A DNA stretch of 21,819 nt from Bacteroidales bacterium (GCA_017618935.1 JAFZTG010000163.1:1-21819); one strand, 5' to 3'. Numbered from the stretch's first letter, positions 1-7,498 are shown. Notes: generated by a model from the letters alone, not told the origin. A program made the numbers and translations.

Positions 1-1359
1 CATAAGAGCCAATGTACCAGCACAAACAGTTGCCATTGAAGAAGAGCCGTTCGATTCCATAATATCCGACACTACGCGAACGCAATATGGATAATCTGCA
101 GGAATCATTCTTTTCAAGGCTCTCCATGCCAAGTGACCGTGACCGATTTCACGACGGCCAACACCACGTTGTGCCTTTGCCTCACCTGTTGAGAATGGAG
201 GGAAATTGTAATGAAGTAAGAATCTTTCTCTATCTTGAATCAATACTTCATCAATGATTTTTTCATCTTGTTTTGTACCAAGTGTCACGCTCGTCAACGA
301 TTGTGTTTCACCACGTGTGAAGATTGATGAGCCGTGAGGGCCTGGAAGATAGCCAACTTCGCACCAAATAGGACGGATATCGGTTGTCTTACGACCATCC
401 AAACGTTTTCCTTCGTCCAAGATGCAACGACGCATAGCTTCTTTTTCAACAGCATGATAATAACGGTTTACCATTTCTGCCTTTGCTGCTGCCTCTTCTT
501 CGTCCATAGAAGCAAGATATTCATCTCTGATTGCAGAGAAGTTTGCTTCACGTTCGTGTTTGTTTGTATTTTCCGATGCTGCAACGGCGTATGCTTTGTC
601 GTAGCACTTGTTCCAAACGTCTTGGCGAAGTTCTTCGTCGTTCTCTTCGTGACAATATTCACGTTTTACTGTTTTGCCAACTTCTGCCATCAACTCGTTT
701 TGAGCGACGCACATAGGTTTGATTGCTTCGTGAGCGAATTTCAACGCTTCGAGCATTTCTGCCTCAGAAACTTCATTCATCTCACCTTCAACCATCAAAA
801 TGTTATCGTATGTTGCACCAACCATAATGTCGATGTCGGCACGTTCCATTTCTTCAAACGTTGGGTCGATTACCAATTTGCCATCAACACGGGCAACGCG
901 CACTTCTGCAATCGGACCGCCAAAAGGGATGTCCGATACTGCCAATGCAGCAGAAGCAGCCAATCCAGCCAATGCATCAGGTTGGTTCTTGCCGTCGGCA
1001 GAAATCAAAAGCACGTTCACGAATGTCTCAGCATGGTAATTGTCTGGGAACAATGGACGCAATGCTCTATCGACCAAACGAGCGGTTAAAATTTCATAAT
1101 CTGAAGCTTTTCCTTCTCTCTTAGTAAATCCACCCGGAAATCTTCCAAACGAAGCGAATTTCTCTTTGTACTCAACAGTAAGTGGCATGAAATCAGTACC
1201 TGGAACTGCATCTTTTGCACTACATACGGTAGCCAAAACCATTGTGTCGCCCAAACGAACTACGACAGAACCATCGGCTTGTTTCGCCAATTTTCCCGTT
1301 TCGATCTCGATAGTACGACCATCACTTAATGTGATTACCTTCTTAAAAACTTGTAACAT
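1..1359 (-). CDS. pnp: Polyribonucleotide nucleotidyltransferase (PNPase), N-terminal 453 codons, partial
   Basis: Phosphorolytic 3'-5' exoribonuclease of mRNA decay. The reading frame starts at the ATG at 1359 ([20 protein letters not shown]) and stays open to the left edge, so the C-terminus, including any KH and S1 RNA-binding domains, lies outside the window. Visible parts: the first RNase PH domain with [14 protein letters not shown] and [11 protein letters not shown], which match the PNPase GGFxxREG / RPLFP motifs; a helical linker; and the second RNase PH domain with [25 protein letters not shown] and, near the edge, [19 protein letters not shown]. Full-length family members are about 700 residues, so roughly two thirds is present. 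It lies 98 bases downstream of rpsO on the same strand, the classic rpsO-pnp order, with a hairpin between them. Family assignment is very secure. Confidence 0.97.
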   Translation of the reverse strand, partial: MLQVFKKVITLSDGRTIEIETGKLAKQADGSVVVRLGDTMVLATVCSAKDAVPGTDFMPLTVEYKEKFASFGRFPGGFTKREGKASDYEILTARLVDRALRPLFPDNYHAETFVNVLLISADGKNQPDALAGLAASAALAVSDIPFGGPIAEVRVARVDGKLVIDPTFEEMERADIDIMVGATYDNILMVEGEMNEVSEAEMLEALKFAHEAIKPMCVAQNELMAEVGKTVKREYCHEENDEELRQDVWNKCYDKAYAVAASENTNKHEREANFSAIRDEYLASMDEEEAAAKAEMVNRYYHAVEKEAMRRCILDEGKRLDGRKTTDIRPIWCEVGYLPGPHGSSIFTRGETQSLTSVTLGTKQDEKIIDEVLIQDRERFLLHYNFPPFSTGEAKAQRGVGRREIGHGHLAWRALKRMIPADYPYCVRVVSDIMESNGSSSMATVCAGTLALM

Positions 1360-1402
1360 ATCGTATTTTTTTTTGTGTATATAAATTCGACTATTATAAA
1401 TA

Positions 1403-1432
1403 GGAAAAGGCAACTTGAAAAAATTGCCTTCC
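1403..1432 (-). promoter_or_regulatory. Hairpin in the rpsO-pnp spacer (attenuator or RNase processing site)
   Basis: A perfect 7-bp inverted repeat, AAGGCAA (1407-1413) and TTGCCTT (1424-1430) with a 10-base loop, lies about 27 bases after the rpsO stop. The stem can be extended by two more pairs (CC 1403-1404 in the complement with GG 1431-1432) across a small bulge. On the minus strand the 3' arm runs into TTTTCC, so it could act as a weak attenuating terminator. In E. coli the same spacer carries a hairpin processed by RNase III that controls pnp; whether this one does is inference. Confidence 0.45.
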
Positions 1433-1457
1433 CACTAATAGATTTTGTATCGTAAAA

Positions 1458-1727
1458 TTATTTACGAATATTCAATTCCTTAATTAAGCTACGGTATTCT
1501 TCTATGTCGTGGTCTTTTAAATAAGCCAACAAATTACGTCTTTTACCAACTAATTTCATCAAAGAACGTTGTGTAACGAAATCTTTGTGATTTTCTTTCA
1601 ATTTCTCGGTTAACGCATTGATTCTTTCTGTAAAGATTGCGATTTGACATTTCGTAGAACCTGAATCATTTGCTGATTTACCGTATTTCTTAATCAATTC
1701 AGCTTTTTTTTCTGTAGTTAAATACAT
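1458..1727 (-). CDS. rpsO: 30S ribosomal protein S15
   Basis: Primary rRNA-binding protein of the small subunit that binds the 16S central domain. The 89-residue product has the usual length and family signatures: MYLTTEKKAELIKKYGKS at the start, GSTKCQIAIFTERINALTEK, KDFVTQRSLMKLVGKRRNLL in the rRNA-binding helices, and LAYLKDHDIEEYRSLIKEL. The start at 1727 gives the standard N-terminus. A Bacteroidota-type promoter lies upstream and pnp follows downstream on the same strand. Confidence 0.99.
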   Translation of the reverse strand: MYLTTEKKAELIKKYGKSANDSGSTKCQIAIFTERINALTEKLKENHKDFVTQRSLMKLVGKRRNLLAYLKDHDIEEYRSLIKELNIRK

Positions 1728-1765
1728 AATACTCTATATTTTCTCTAAATCCGTTTTTCAAGACG

Positions 1766-1794
1766 CAAAAGTAATTGTTTTTCTTGAATTACAA
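1766..1794 (-). promoter_or_regulatory. Bacteroidota-type promoter of rpsO
   Basis: On the minus strand TTG (1794-1792) is followed after 18 bases by TACTTTTG (1773-1766). This matches the Bacteroidota vegetative sigma consensus TTG-N(about 19)-TAnnTTTG. It lies about 40 bases upstream of the rpsO ATG, leaving room for a short leader. No other promoter-like match was seen in the 139-base porX-rpsO gap, which otherwise holds only A/T runs. Confidence 0.6.
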
Positions 1795-1866
1795 TACGCT
1801 ACAATAATTTTTTTCAAAAAAAGTGAAAAGGTTACATCATAAGTATGTTTTTGGATTTTATCTTTT

Positions 1867-3420
1867 TTATATCGCTTGCAACGAAACGCACGGAATAATC
1901 ATTTCTTCGAGTGATATGCCTCCGTGCTGGAACGTGTCTTTGTAGTATTTTGCGTAATAATTGTAATTGTTGGGATATGCAAAAAAGTCTTGATTTGTCG
2001 AAAAAATGTAGGTCGAACTCAAATGACTCTTGGGCAGTCGTGCCTCAAGCGGTTTGGTAATCTCAAACACTTCTTTGGGATTGTATTGCAGTGCTTTGCC
2101 TTGTTTGTAACGCAAATTAGTGGGGATTGACTTGTCGCCCAACACTTTTATAGGATTCTGAATGTTGACAGAACCGTGGTCGGTGGTGATGATGAGATTG
2201 ATTTTTTTGTGAGCAAGTTCCTGCAAGAGTTCAAATAGGGGAGAGTGGTTGAACCACGACACGGTGAGTGAGCGATACGCCGCCTCGTCGCTTGCAAGTT
2301 CCTTAATCATATTCATCTCGGTTCGTGCATGCGAAAGAATGTCGATGAAATTGTGCACCAAAACCGAAAAGTGACATTGTGAAATCTTGTGAATCCTATC
2401 GGAAAGTTTCTTTCCTGAGTTGATTGACGTGATTTTGTCAAAATAGATTTTTTCGTTGTAGCCCAGTCGTTTCAGTTGAGTGACGAGCATTTCTTCTTCG
2501 TGAAGATTTTTCATCTCGTCTTCTTCGTCGTCAACCCAAAGTTCGGGATAAAGTTTCTCGATGTCGGCTGGCATAAGTCCCGAAAACAAGGCGTTTCGAG
2601 CATATTGCGTTGTAGTGGGTAAAATGCTGAAATAGAGAGAATCCTCGGTCACGGTATAGTATTCGCTCAAAAGTGAACGAAGGGCAATCCAATGGTCGTA
2701 ACGAAGATTGTCGAGCACGAGCAACAAGGTTTGTCGGTCTTTTTTTATTTCGGGAAGAACTTTTTCCTTGATGATGTTTGGTGACAAGATAGGTTTTTCG
2801 GTGCAATTGGGTTGAAACCACGACACGTAGTTTTTCTTGATAAATTTGGCAAAATTCACGTTCGCGTCGTTTTTCTGCATAAGGAGCAAATCGTTCATGC
2901 TATGGTCTTTCGATTGTTCCAACTGCATTTCCCAATATACCAAATGCCTATACAGTTCAATCCAGTCCTCGTGCGTGCGTGCATTTGCTATTTCCATACC
3001 AAGTTGCGAGAAATCGCGTTGGTATTTCATCGTCATATTTTGCGACAGCAAGTCGTTTTTGTTGAGGTTTTTTTTGAGAGCCAACAAAATTTGATTGGGA
3101 TTTATAGGTTTTATCAGATAATCGTTGATTTGCGAGCCGATTGCCTTGTCCATAATGTTTTCTTCCTCGCTTTTGGTAATCATGATGACGGGAAGTTCGG
3201 GATGTTTTGCCTTTATTGACTCCAAGACTTCTATTCCGCTCAGTCCGGGCATTTGTTCGTCAAGAAACACAATGTCGAAATTTTGGTTCGAAACTTCTGC
3301 AATGGCGTCGTTGCCGTTGTTTACAGGATGAACGGCATATCCTTTTGCTTCAAGGAATAAAATATGAGGTTTGAGTAATTCTATCTCGTCGTCAGCCCAG
3401 AGTATGTTGATTTGTCGCAT
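1867..3420 (-). CDS. porX: PorX-type response regulator with PglZ phosphodiesterase domain
   Basis: Two-domain regulator known from Porphyromonas and Flavobacterium as the response regulator of the type IX secretion system, acting with the kinase PorY and an ECF sigma factor. Residues 1-120 are a receiver domain: acidic pocket D10/D11, phospho-acceptor D54 in IVFLDEQMPG, T82 and K104 in YLIKP. After a helical region, residues about 228-517 form a PglZ/alkaline-phosphatase-superfamily domain with a complete candidate metal and nucleophile set: D237 in LLLVLDNLRYDHW, T271 in PTTTQYARN, D360/H364 in HNFIDILSH, D414/H415 in ITTDHGSVN, and H499 in QHGGISLEEM. The length of 517 matches known PorX. 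No PorY partner is nearby. It sits between a GH13 lipoprotein gene and rpsO. The presence of T9SS cargo remnants in the window agrees with a T9SS role. Confidence 0.93.
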   Translation of the reverse strand: MRQINILWADDEIELLKPHILFLEAKGYAVHPVNNGNDAIAEVSNQNFDIVFLDEQMPGLSGIEVLESIKAKHPELPVIMITKSEEENIMDKAIGSQINDYLIKPINPNQILLALKKNLNKNDLLSQNMTMKYQRDFSQLGMEIANARTHEDWIELYRHLVYWEMQLEQSKDHSMNDLLLMQKNDANVNFAKFIKKNYVSWFQPNCTEKPILSPNIIKEKVLPEIKKDRQTLLLVLDNLRYDHWIALRSLLSEYYTVTEDSLYFSILPTTTQYARNALFSGLMPADIEKLYPELWVDDEEDEMKNLHEEEMLVTQLKRLGYNEKIYFDKITSINSGKKLSDRIHKISQCHFSVLVHNFIDILSHARTEMNMIKELASDEAAYRSLTVSWFNHSPLFELLQELAHKKINLIITTDHGSVNIQNPIKVLGDKSIPTNLRYKQGKALQYNPKEVFEITKPLEARLPKSHLSSTYIFSTNQDFFAYPNNYNYYAKYYKDTFQHGGISLEEMIIPCVSLQAI

Positions 3421-3478
3421 AATAATAAATTCTAATATAAATATATAACGGCAAGAAAATCGGTTTAGTATTACAAGA

Positions 3479-5260
3479 CTATGGTATTAGTTTTATGATG
3501 GCATACGATTGACCTGGCATAGTTGCCGTAACATTGTTTTCGTTGTGTTGAATTTCAAAGGTGTCGCCAGCCAATAGTTTTGTCGTCGAAAAAGGCACAT
3601 TGACATTGAACGTCGCTGAAACTTCTTTGCCCGAAGGATTGAGCATTACAAGCACGGCATCGTTGCCGTTTGCTCTTGCATATATAAACGGATAACGGTC
3701 TTTTTCCGCGTACAAGGGAACGAATTCTGCGTAATTGGCCAAAGCTGGTTCTGTATGACGAAGTTCTATGAATTTTCGTGTCTTGTTGAGCAAAGAATTT
3801 GGGTTGGTCTCTTGTGCGTCAACGTTTGGTGCGTTTTGTGCCGTATCTACGGGCAAATAAAGTTTTTCGGCAGAAGCAGTTGAAAAACCAAGATTTTTGC
3901 CTGCCGACCATTGCATAGGCGTTCTTGCTCCGTTGCGAGGTTTATATGCTCCTTCAACCTGTGGCCACGATGTTGGCATTTGTTTCATACCGATTTCGTT
4001 TCCGTAATAAATAAAAGGCACGCCTGGCATAGTGAATCCAAAGGCGAAAATTATCTCCATATCTTTGTCGGTGCGGTTGTTGCACAATCGGGCATTGTCG
4101 TGGTTTCCAAGTGGAAGGCAAATGTAGCCCTTGTCTTTTGTGGCTTCGTATTGAGGCATATAGTTTGCAAGAAATTCCGAAATGTTACCTTTCCCTTCCA
4201 CGTCGAAGAAACTGTGTCCTTCTGAAAAACCGTTCAAGATGCGCCAGTCTTCTTTTTGAAATAAATCGTTGTAGCCGTTAAACCAGTGGAAAAAATCCAC
4301 GTGGAAGCAGGTGTCGAGTGCGTCAATAGGATTTGACCATTCTGCAACCATAAATGCGTCGGGATATTCGTTTTCGAGGAGCTGACGAATTTCACGCCAA
4401 AATTCTTTCGTGGCATTTACGTGTGTGTTGAAAAATTGCTCGTTACCCACTACGTTGGCATCTTTGGTAAGTGCACCAGCCATATCAGCACGGAAACCGT
4501 CGGCTCCCATATCCATCCAAAAACGAAGCACGTTTTTCATTTCTTCTTTTAAGTTTAAGATATCGGGGTGGTCGGGAGGAAGTTGCCACGAATAGTTTGA
4601 ATCGGGGAGTGCGAATCCGTAATTCAGTGCCGGTTGACAATAGTAGAAGTTTCTCATATATTGTCCGTTGCGTTCACCATATCCTTTTATGAAATCGCTT
4701 GCATATTCTTCTGGTGGATTTTTCCATACGTTGTCGGTCCAAATGTACCAGTTGGTGTATTTGTTTGTGTCTTGTCGGGCTGATGCCTGAAACCAAGGGT
4801 GTTCCATAGAAGTGTAGCTTGCCACAAAGTCAAAAATTACGTGTAATCCGCGTTTATGGGCTTCGGCAAACAATTGTTTCGCATCGTCGTTCGTTCCATA
4901 GCGGGGAGCCACTTTTTTGTAGTCGGAAATGTCGTAGCCGGCGTCGGCAAAGGGAGATTCAAAGAATGGATTGAGCCAGATTGCATCAACGCCAAGACTT
5001 TTCACATAATCAAGTTTTTGAATGATTCCTTGCAAATCGCCAATGCCGTCACCATTGGAATCGTAAAATGTTTGCGGGTAAATTTGATAAAAAACCGCAT
5101 TTTTAGCCCATTGAGGGATGTTGGGAATTTGGCATGTTCCCGTTATCTCTTTTGCTTTGTACGTTTCATTGTCATTTTTTTTCGTTGAACATGAAAAGAA
5201 TGACAGAGACAGGAATAATAAAATGGTATTTTTTGTCGTAAATAAACGATGTATTTTCAT
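3479..5260 (-). CDS. GH13 family alpha-glucan hydrolase, lipoprotein, altered region I
   Basis: Lipid-anchored alpha-amylase-superfamily enzyme. The signal peptide ends in SFFSC (lipobox, C24), so it is probably an envelope protein. The (beta/alpha)8 barrel covers about residues 52-500, with a C-terminal beta domain after that. Conserved pieces: DSNGDGIGDLQGI, GVDAIWLNP, QPALN (209-213), nucleophile D259 in DGFRADM, acid/base E307 in VAEW, N386-H387-D388 in PLGNHDN, YYGNEIGM and ARTPMQW, the last two typical of oligo-1,6-glucosidase/trehalose-type GH13 subfamilies. The catalytic triad is intact. Region I reads DFVASYTSMEHPWF where relatives have D-x-x-x-N-H-T-S, so the usual Asn-His pair is Ser148-Tyr149. 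The exact substrate cannot be read from sequence. It stands alone, with its own promoter and a palindrome over the start site. Confidence 0.92.
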   Translation of the reverse strand: MKIHRLFTTKNTILLFLSLSFFSCSTKKNDNETYKAKEITGTCQIPNIPQWAKNAVFYQIYPQTFYDSNGDGIGDLQGIIQKLDYVKSLGVDAIWLNPFFESPFADAGYDISDYKKVAPRYGTNDDAKQLFAEAHKRGLHVIFDFVASYTSMEHPWFQASARQDTNKYTNWYIWTDNVWKNPPEEYASDFIKGYGERNGQYMRNFYYCQPALNYGFALPDSNYSWQLPPDHPDILNLKEEMKNVLRFWMDMGADGFRADMAGALTKDANVVGNEQFFNTHVNATKEFWREIRQLLENEYPDAFMVAEWSNPIDALDTCFHVDFFHWFNGYNDLFQKEDWRILNGFSEGHSFFDVEGKGNISEFLANYMPQYEATKDKGYICLPLGNHDNARLCNNRTDKDMEIIFAFGFTMPGVPFIYYGNEIGMKQMPTSWPQVEGAYKPRNGARTPMQWSAGKNLGFSTASAEKLYLPVDTAQNAPNVDAQETNPNSLLNKTRKFIELRHTEPALANYAEFVPLYAEKDRYPFIYARANGNDAVLVMLNPSGKEVSATFNVNVPFSTTKLLAGDTFEIQHNENNVTATMPGQSYAIIKLIP

Positions 5261-5272
5261 AAGTTTACTTGT

Positions 5273-5295
5273 TTACATTACACGAGTTAATGTAA
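5273..5295. promoter_or_regulatory. Palindromic operator candidate at the amylase start site
   Basis: Perfect 8-bp inverted repeat TTACATTA (5273-5280) and TAATGTAA (5288-5295) with a 7-base spacer, 23 bp in total. It abuts the -7 box at 5296-5303 and covers the expected transcription start, ending 12 bases before the ATG at 5260. The position and size fit a dimeric repressor site for the GH13 gene. A 5'-UTR hairpin is the alternative. No regulator gene is adjacent. Confidence 0.5.
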
Positions 5296-5303
5296 CAAAG
5301 ATA
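5296..5303 (-). promoter_or_regulatory. -7 box of the GH13 gene
   Basis: Minus-strand TATCTTTG exactly matches TAnnTTTG, 35 bases before the ATG. A TTTG at 5321-5318 is a possible -33 element, but the 14-base spacing is short and it overlaps the terminator stem, so only the -7 box is proposed. Confidence 0.5.
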
Positions 5304-5319
5304 AAAAAAATGTAAAACA

Positions 5320-5347
5320 AAAAAAGCACCCGAAAAGGTGCTTTTTT
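5320..5347 (-). terminator. Rho-independent terminator of the small repeat lipoprotein gene
   Basis: Perfect 11-bp stem AAAAAAGCACC (5320-5330) and GGTGCTTTTTT (5337-5347) with a 6-base loop. Read on the minus strand it lies 19 bases after the stop of the lipoprotein gene at 5367 and ends in six T. It is symmetrical and could stop transcription from either side. It insulates the GH13 gene from the upstream gene. Confidence 0.85.
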
Positions 5348-5366
5348 ATGTATCAATTGTGCCTAA

Positions 5367-5741
5367 TTACTTGCTGCACGTGTCGCACGGCTGTGGCACT
5401 GGCTGGCTTGAATGAGGAGAAGCAACTGGTTCCCAAATATACACTATGGAATCGTGAACATTGTCGCCTTCGCCCACTTGCACAACAACTTGTCCTTTGA
5501 TGACTGACGGCGCAAAATAAGGAACCATGATAGGAATAATGGAATCCCGTGCCGATTCACCTTCGCCAATACGAATCACAATACCTGTTTCGTCGGACTT
5601 CATAATAGTGATTTCTTCATTCACCGTTTGCTCCGGAGCAGTCTGTTGCTCTTGCACCTGAGGAGTTGCTTCCTCATCTTCCTTGCCGCACGCAACTATC
5701 GCTGCCACAGCAAGCATTGAGATAAAAAATACTTTTTTCAT
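5367..5741 (-). CDS. Small lipoprotein with two tandem repeats, function unknown
   Basis: I do not recognise a family. The 124-residue product has a lipoprotein signal peptide ending AIVAC (C18), then an acidic, Glu/Gln/Thr-rich stretch (20-44) that may be a surface linker. Two related units with a 30-residue period follow: residues 53-74 (GIVIRIGEGESARDSI) and 83-105 (GQVVVQVGEGDNVHDSI), sharing hydrophobic alternation, an invariant GEG and DSI. This looks like an internal duplication forming beta strands. The C-terminus is Pro/Ser-rich and ends with a CxxC (C119, C122). The ATG at 5741 gives MKKVFFISMLAV. It is 4 bases after the stop of a T9SS-tail-like remnant and is followed by a strong terminator. 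The envelope location is inferred from the lipobox. Confidence 0.75.
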   Translation of the reverse strand: MKKVFFISMLAVAAIVACGKEDEEATPQVQEQQTAPEQTVNEEITIMKSDETGIVIRIGEGESARDSIIPIMVPYFAPSVIKGQVVVQVGEGDNVHDSIVYIWEPVASPHSSQPVPQPCDTCSK

Positions 5742-5745
5742 AACT

Positions 5746-5860
5746 TTACTGCTTTACAAATGTTAAACTTTCTGAATTATTTACCACCAACACATACGTG
5801 CCAGCTTTCAACGATAAGACATTTACCATTTTAATGTAAAAGTTACTGTATCCTATAAAT
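5746..5860 (-). pseudogene. Remnant of a T9SS type A C-terminal sorting domain
   Basis: In the gap between two lipoprotein genes the minus strand encodes, from 5829, a tail reading MVNVLSLKAGTYVLVV, then NNSESLTFVKQ, and a stop at 5746-5748. This matches the end of T9SS (Por secretion) C-terminal domains, where LxxGxYxVxV and a short basic terminus are typical. The same frame is open upstream only to a TAG at 5911-5913 and makes little sense there. Another frame just upstream gives TVTFTLK, which would fit the preceding strand, and the lipoprotein frame gives AEGKRVSS before its own stop, also typical of such domains. The simplest reading is a frameshifted or truncated sorting domain. The match is from memory of the family, not a search. 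Confidence 0.5.
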
Positions 5861-7255
5861 ACTTGAAACCCTTTTCCCCTCTGCTTCAATATAATACGCC
5901 GTTTGAGTAGCTATATCGGTAACTACTGTCATATCTTTACCTTGTGTATTTTCTCCGTATTGAATAAAAATATTCTTAGACGCGCTAAACTCTGGCGCAG
6001 GTTCATAACCAAAAGGCACGACAGCCGTTTTATCAATAGTGAGTTCCGAAACCTCTGTCGTGGCCAGATTATAGCGATACACCTTTCCCAATGAATTATT
6101 TTCATAACCATAAATACATCCGTCAAAACTTGGAAATGATTCAACTACGTTATTGAATTCTGCAATTTCTTTCATTTCAAATCGTTCTGTTTCCGAAGAA
6201 AATGAAATGAGTCTATTCCCATTCATAAAGGCAACGGTTGACTCTTCAGTGTAACGTGGCAAATATTGAGCGACATCGCTATACACAAACGGCACGATTT
6301 GCGTACAAAGAGAGTCAACAGAAACAGTGTTGTCACCAATAGTTAGGCGATACGTCGTTAATTCGCTTTGGTCAAGTTCATTTTTTATACAATTAACATA
6401 ATAGATTATTCCATTTGCAGAAAATATAACATCATACGATGCTTTATCCCAAACTTTCGTATTAAGCCGCAGAATATCTATTTTACCGTCAGGATAGAAC
6501 ACCATCGGTTTCCAAATACCATCTTCTGAGCGTTCTCGTCCCATAGCAATGATTGCATCATTTTGACAAACAAAACTATTGATGAGACAATTATCGGGTA
6601 AAACAGTCTCTATTATTGGTTTAGAATCATTATTATCGGTTACTTTTAGTAAATTTGATGATAGTACATAAAAACCATTTTCCGTTGGACTGATATATCC
6701 CTTGGGAATGTAAAAATCACTATTGTCATACAAACGAGTAATGTGGTCTATCTCGCTTAAATCAAGTATTCCGCCATCCTTTTTACGAACCACATACTGA
6801 TAGATGTCATTTTTCAGTTCAGAAATCACAGTCTGTAATTCAGCTGGACAATTAGTCTCATCGGTTACATAATAACGGCAGTCACGTAACCAGATATAAT
6901 TTTGTCCAATGGAAACAAAGCTTGTAGGAACGACGAAAAGGTTATTCTCTACAAATGCTTTTGCCTCATCGGTTGCGCCCTCCATGTTATATTGAAACGA
7001 AACAATTTCCAATTCTCCACTATGAGTCATTGTACACAAATACGGAATCGTTTTTTCTCTTTGTATTGTATCTGATTTCAGATTGTATGATTTCAATGCT
7101 TCTTTTGAAGGATTAACCACTACAAAATACGAAGCATCGGTCATACCAACTTTGCTTAGTGTCACACTTTTTACATTTGGTGAAGATTCGTTCTTGTTAC
7201 ATCCACTGATAATGCAAACTGATAAAACACACGATAAAAACAATAACTTTTTCAT
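5843..7255 (-). CDS. Lipoprotein of unknown function, possibly beta-propeller-like
   Basis: Predicted 470-residue lipoprotein. The ATG at 7255 gives MKKLLFLSC and a lipobox ISGC (C19); an upstream in-frame GTG at 7261 would add only two residues and overlaps the previous stop, so the ATG is preferred. The mature part is rich in beta-strand-like segments with repeated aromatic/Gly turns (for example GFYVLSSNLLKV, KVYRYNLATTEVSELTI), suggesting a propeller or other repeat beta fold, but no catalytic motif is visible. It begins 2 bases after the stop of a T9SS stalk fragment and is followed by a T9SS sorting-tail remnant. Its own C-terminus, IEAEGKRVSSIYRIQ, could be native or the edge of that broken domain. 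Cell-envelope location is inferred from the lipobox. Confidence 0.7.
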   Translation of the reverse strand: MKKLLFLSCVLSVCIISGCNKNESSPNVKSVTLSKVGMTDASYFVVVNPSKEALKSYNLKSDTIQREKTIPYLCTMTHSGELEIVSFQYNMEGATDEAKAFVENNLFVVPTSFVSIGQNYIWLRDCRYYVTDETNCPAELQTVISELKNDIYQYVVRKKDGGILDLSEIDHITRLYDNSDFYIPKGYISPTENGFYVLSSNLLKVTDNNDSKPIIETVLPDNCLINSFVCQNDAIIAMGRERSEDGIWKPMVFYPDGKIDILRLNTKVWDKASYDVIFSANGIIYYVNCIKNELDQSELTTYRLTIGDNTVSVDSLCTQIVPFVYSDVAQYLPRYTEESTVAFMNGNRLISFSSETERFEMKEIAEFNNVVESFPSFDGCIYGYENNSLGKVYRYNLATTEVSELTIDKTAVVPFGYEPAPEFSASKNIFIQYGENTQGKDMTVVTDIATQTAYYIEAEGKRVSSIYRIQ

Positions 7256-7257
7256 AA

Positions 7258-7498
7258 TCACTCTATATTTAATTTAACGCCAGATTGTACTTCAACATCA
7301 GTATCCAAATATACATTATTTTCTGCTTCTAACGTTACATTCGCATTATTTGTAAAATATACATTCCCGTATGGGACAGCCGTTGTAATATGTTCTCCTG
7401 CAGATATATTGTTTCCGTAATAATAAGCATCACTACTTATGGTACAATTTTGTAAATAAATATCTGGAGCAGAACGATACGGCACATGATTTTTTCAT
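7258..7498 (-). pseudogene. Truncated/frameshifted fragment of a T9SS cargo stalk region
   Basis: A frame ending at 7258 encodes VPYRSAPDIYLQNCTISS, then ISAGEHITTAVPYGNVYF and NNANVTLEAENNVYL, ending VEVQSGVKLNIE. This pattern (xDIYLQN, aGxxITT, GNVxF, aNVTxxAxNxVxLxxxxxVxSGxxLxI) resembles the segment found just before the sorting domain in many Bacteroidales secreted proteins. Here it stands alone with no N-terminal domain and no sorting domain after it. The frame itself has only a GTG start (7485). An ATG at 7498 lies one base out of frame, separated by a run of six A; removing one A would give MKNHVPYRSAPDIYLQN. It is therefore probably a decayed gene, though expression of a short protein cannot be excluded. 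Confidence 0.5.

Noticed and set aside
334..1089. A 251-codon open frame on the plus strand opposite pnp
   Set aside because: It is antisense to a strongly conserved pnp frame and its product is a Phe/Cys/His-rich low-information sequence, as expected from complementing codons of a real gene.
1805..1830. T-run and A-run pair downstream of porX as a terminator
   Set aside because: It is a T7-C-A7 type homopolymer pair with no G/C stem and no room for a loop; likely simple AT-rich spacer.
2812..3219. Plus-strand open frame of 135 codons opposite porX
   Set aside because: No family resemblance; the minus-strand PorX frame explains the constraint.
3421..3478. TATATTTA in front of porX as a -7 box
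   Set aside because: It differs from TAnnTTTG at the last base and has no -33 TTG at a usable distance; ordinary AT-rich spacer.
3511..3530. TGGCATAGTTGC as a sigma-54 promoter
   Set aside because: The GG-GC spacing is too short for a -24/-12 site and it lies inside the GH13 coding region.
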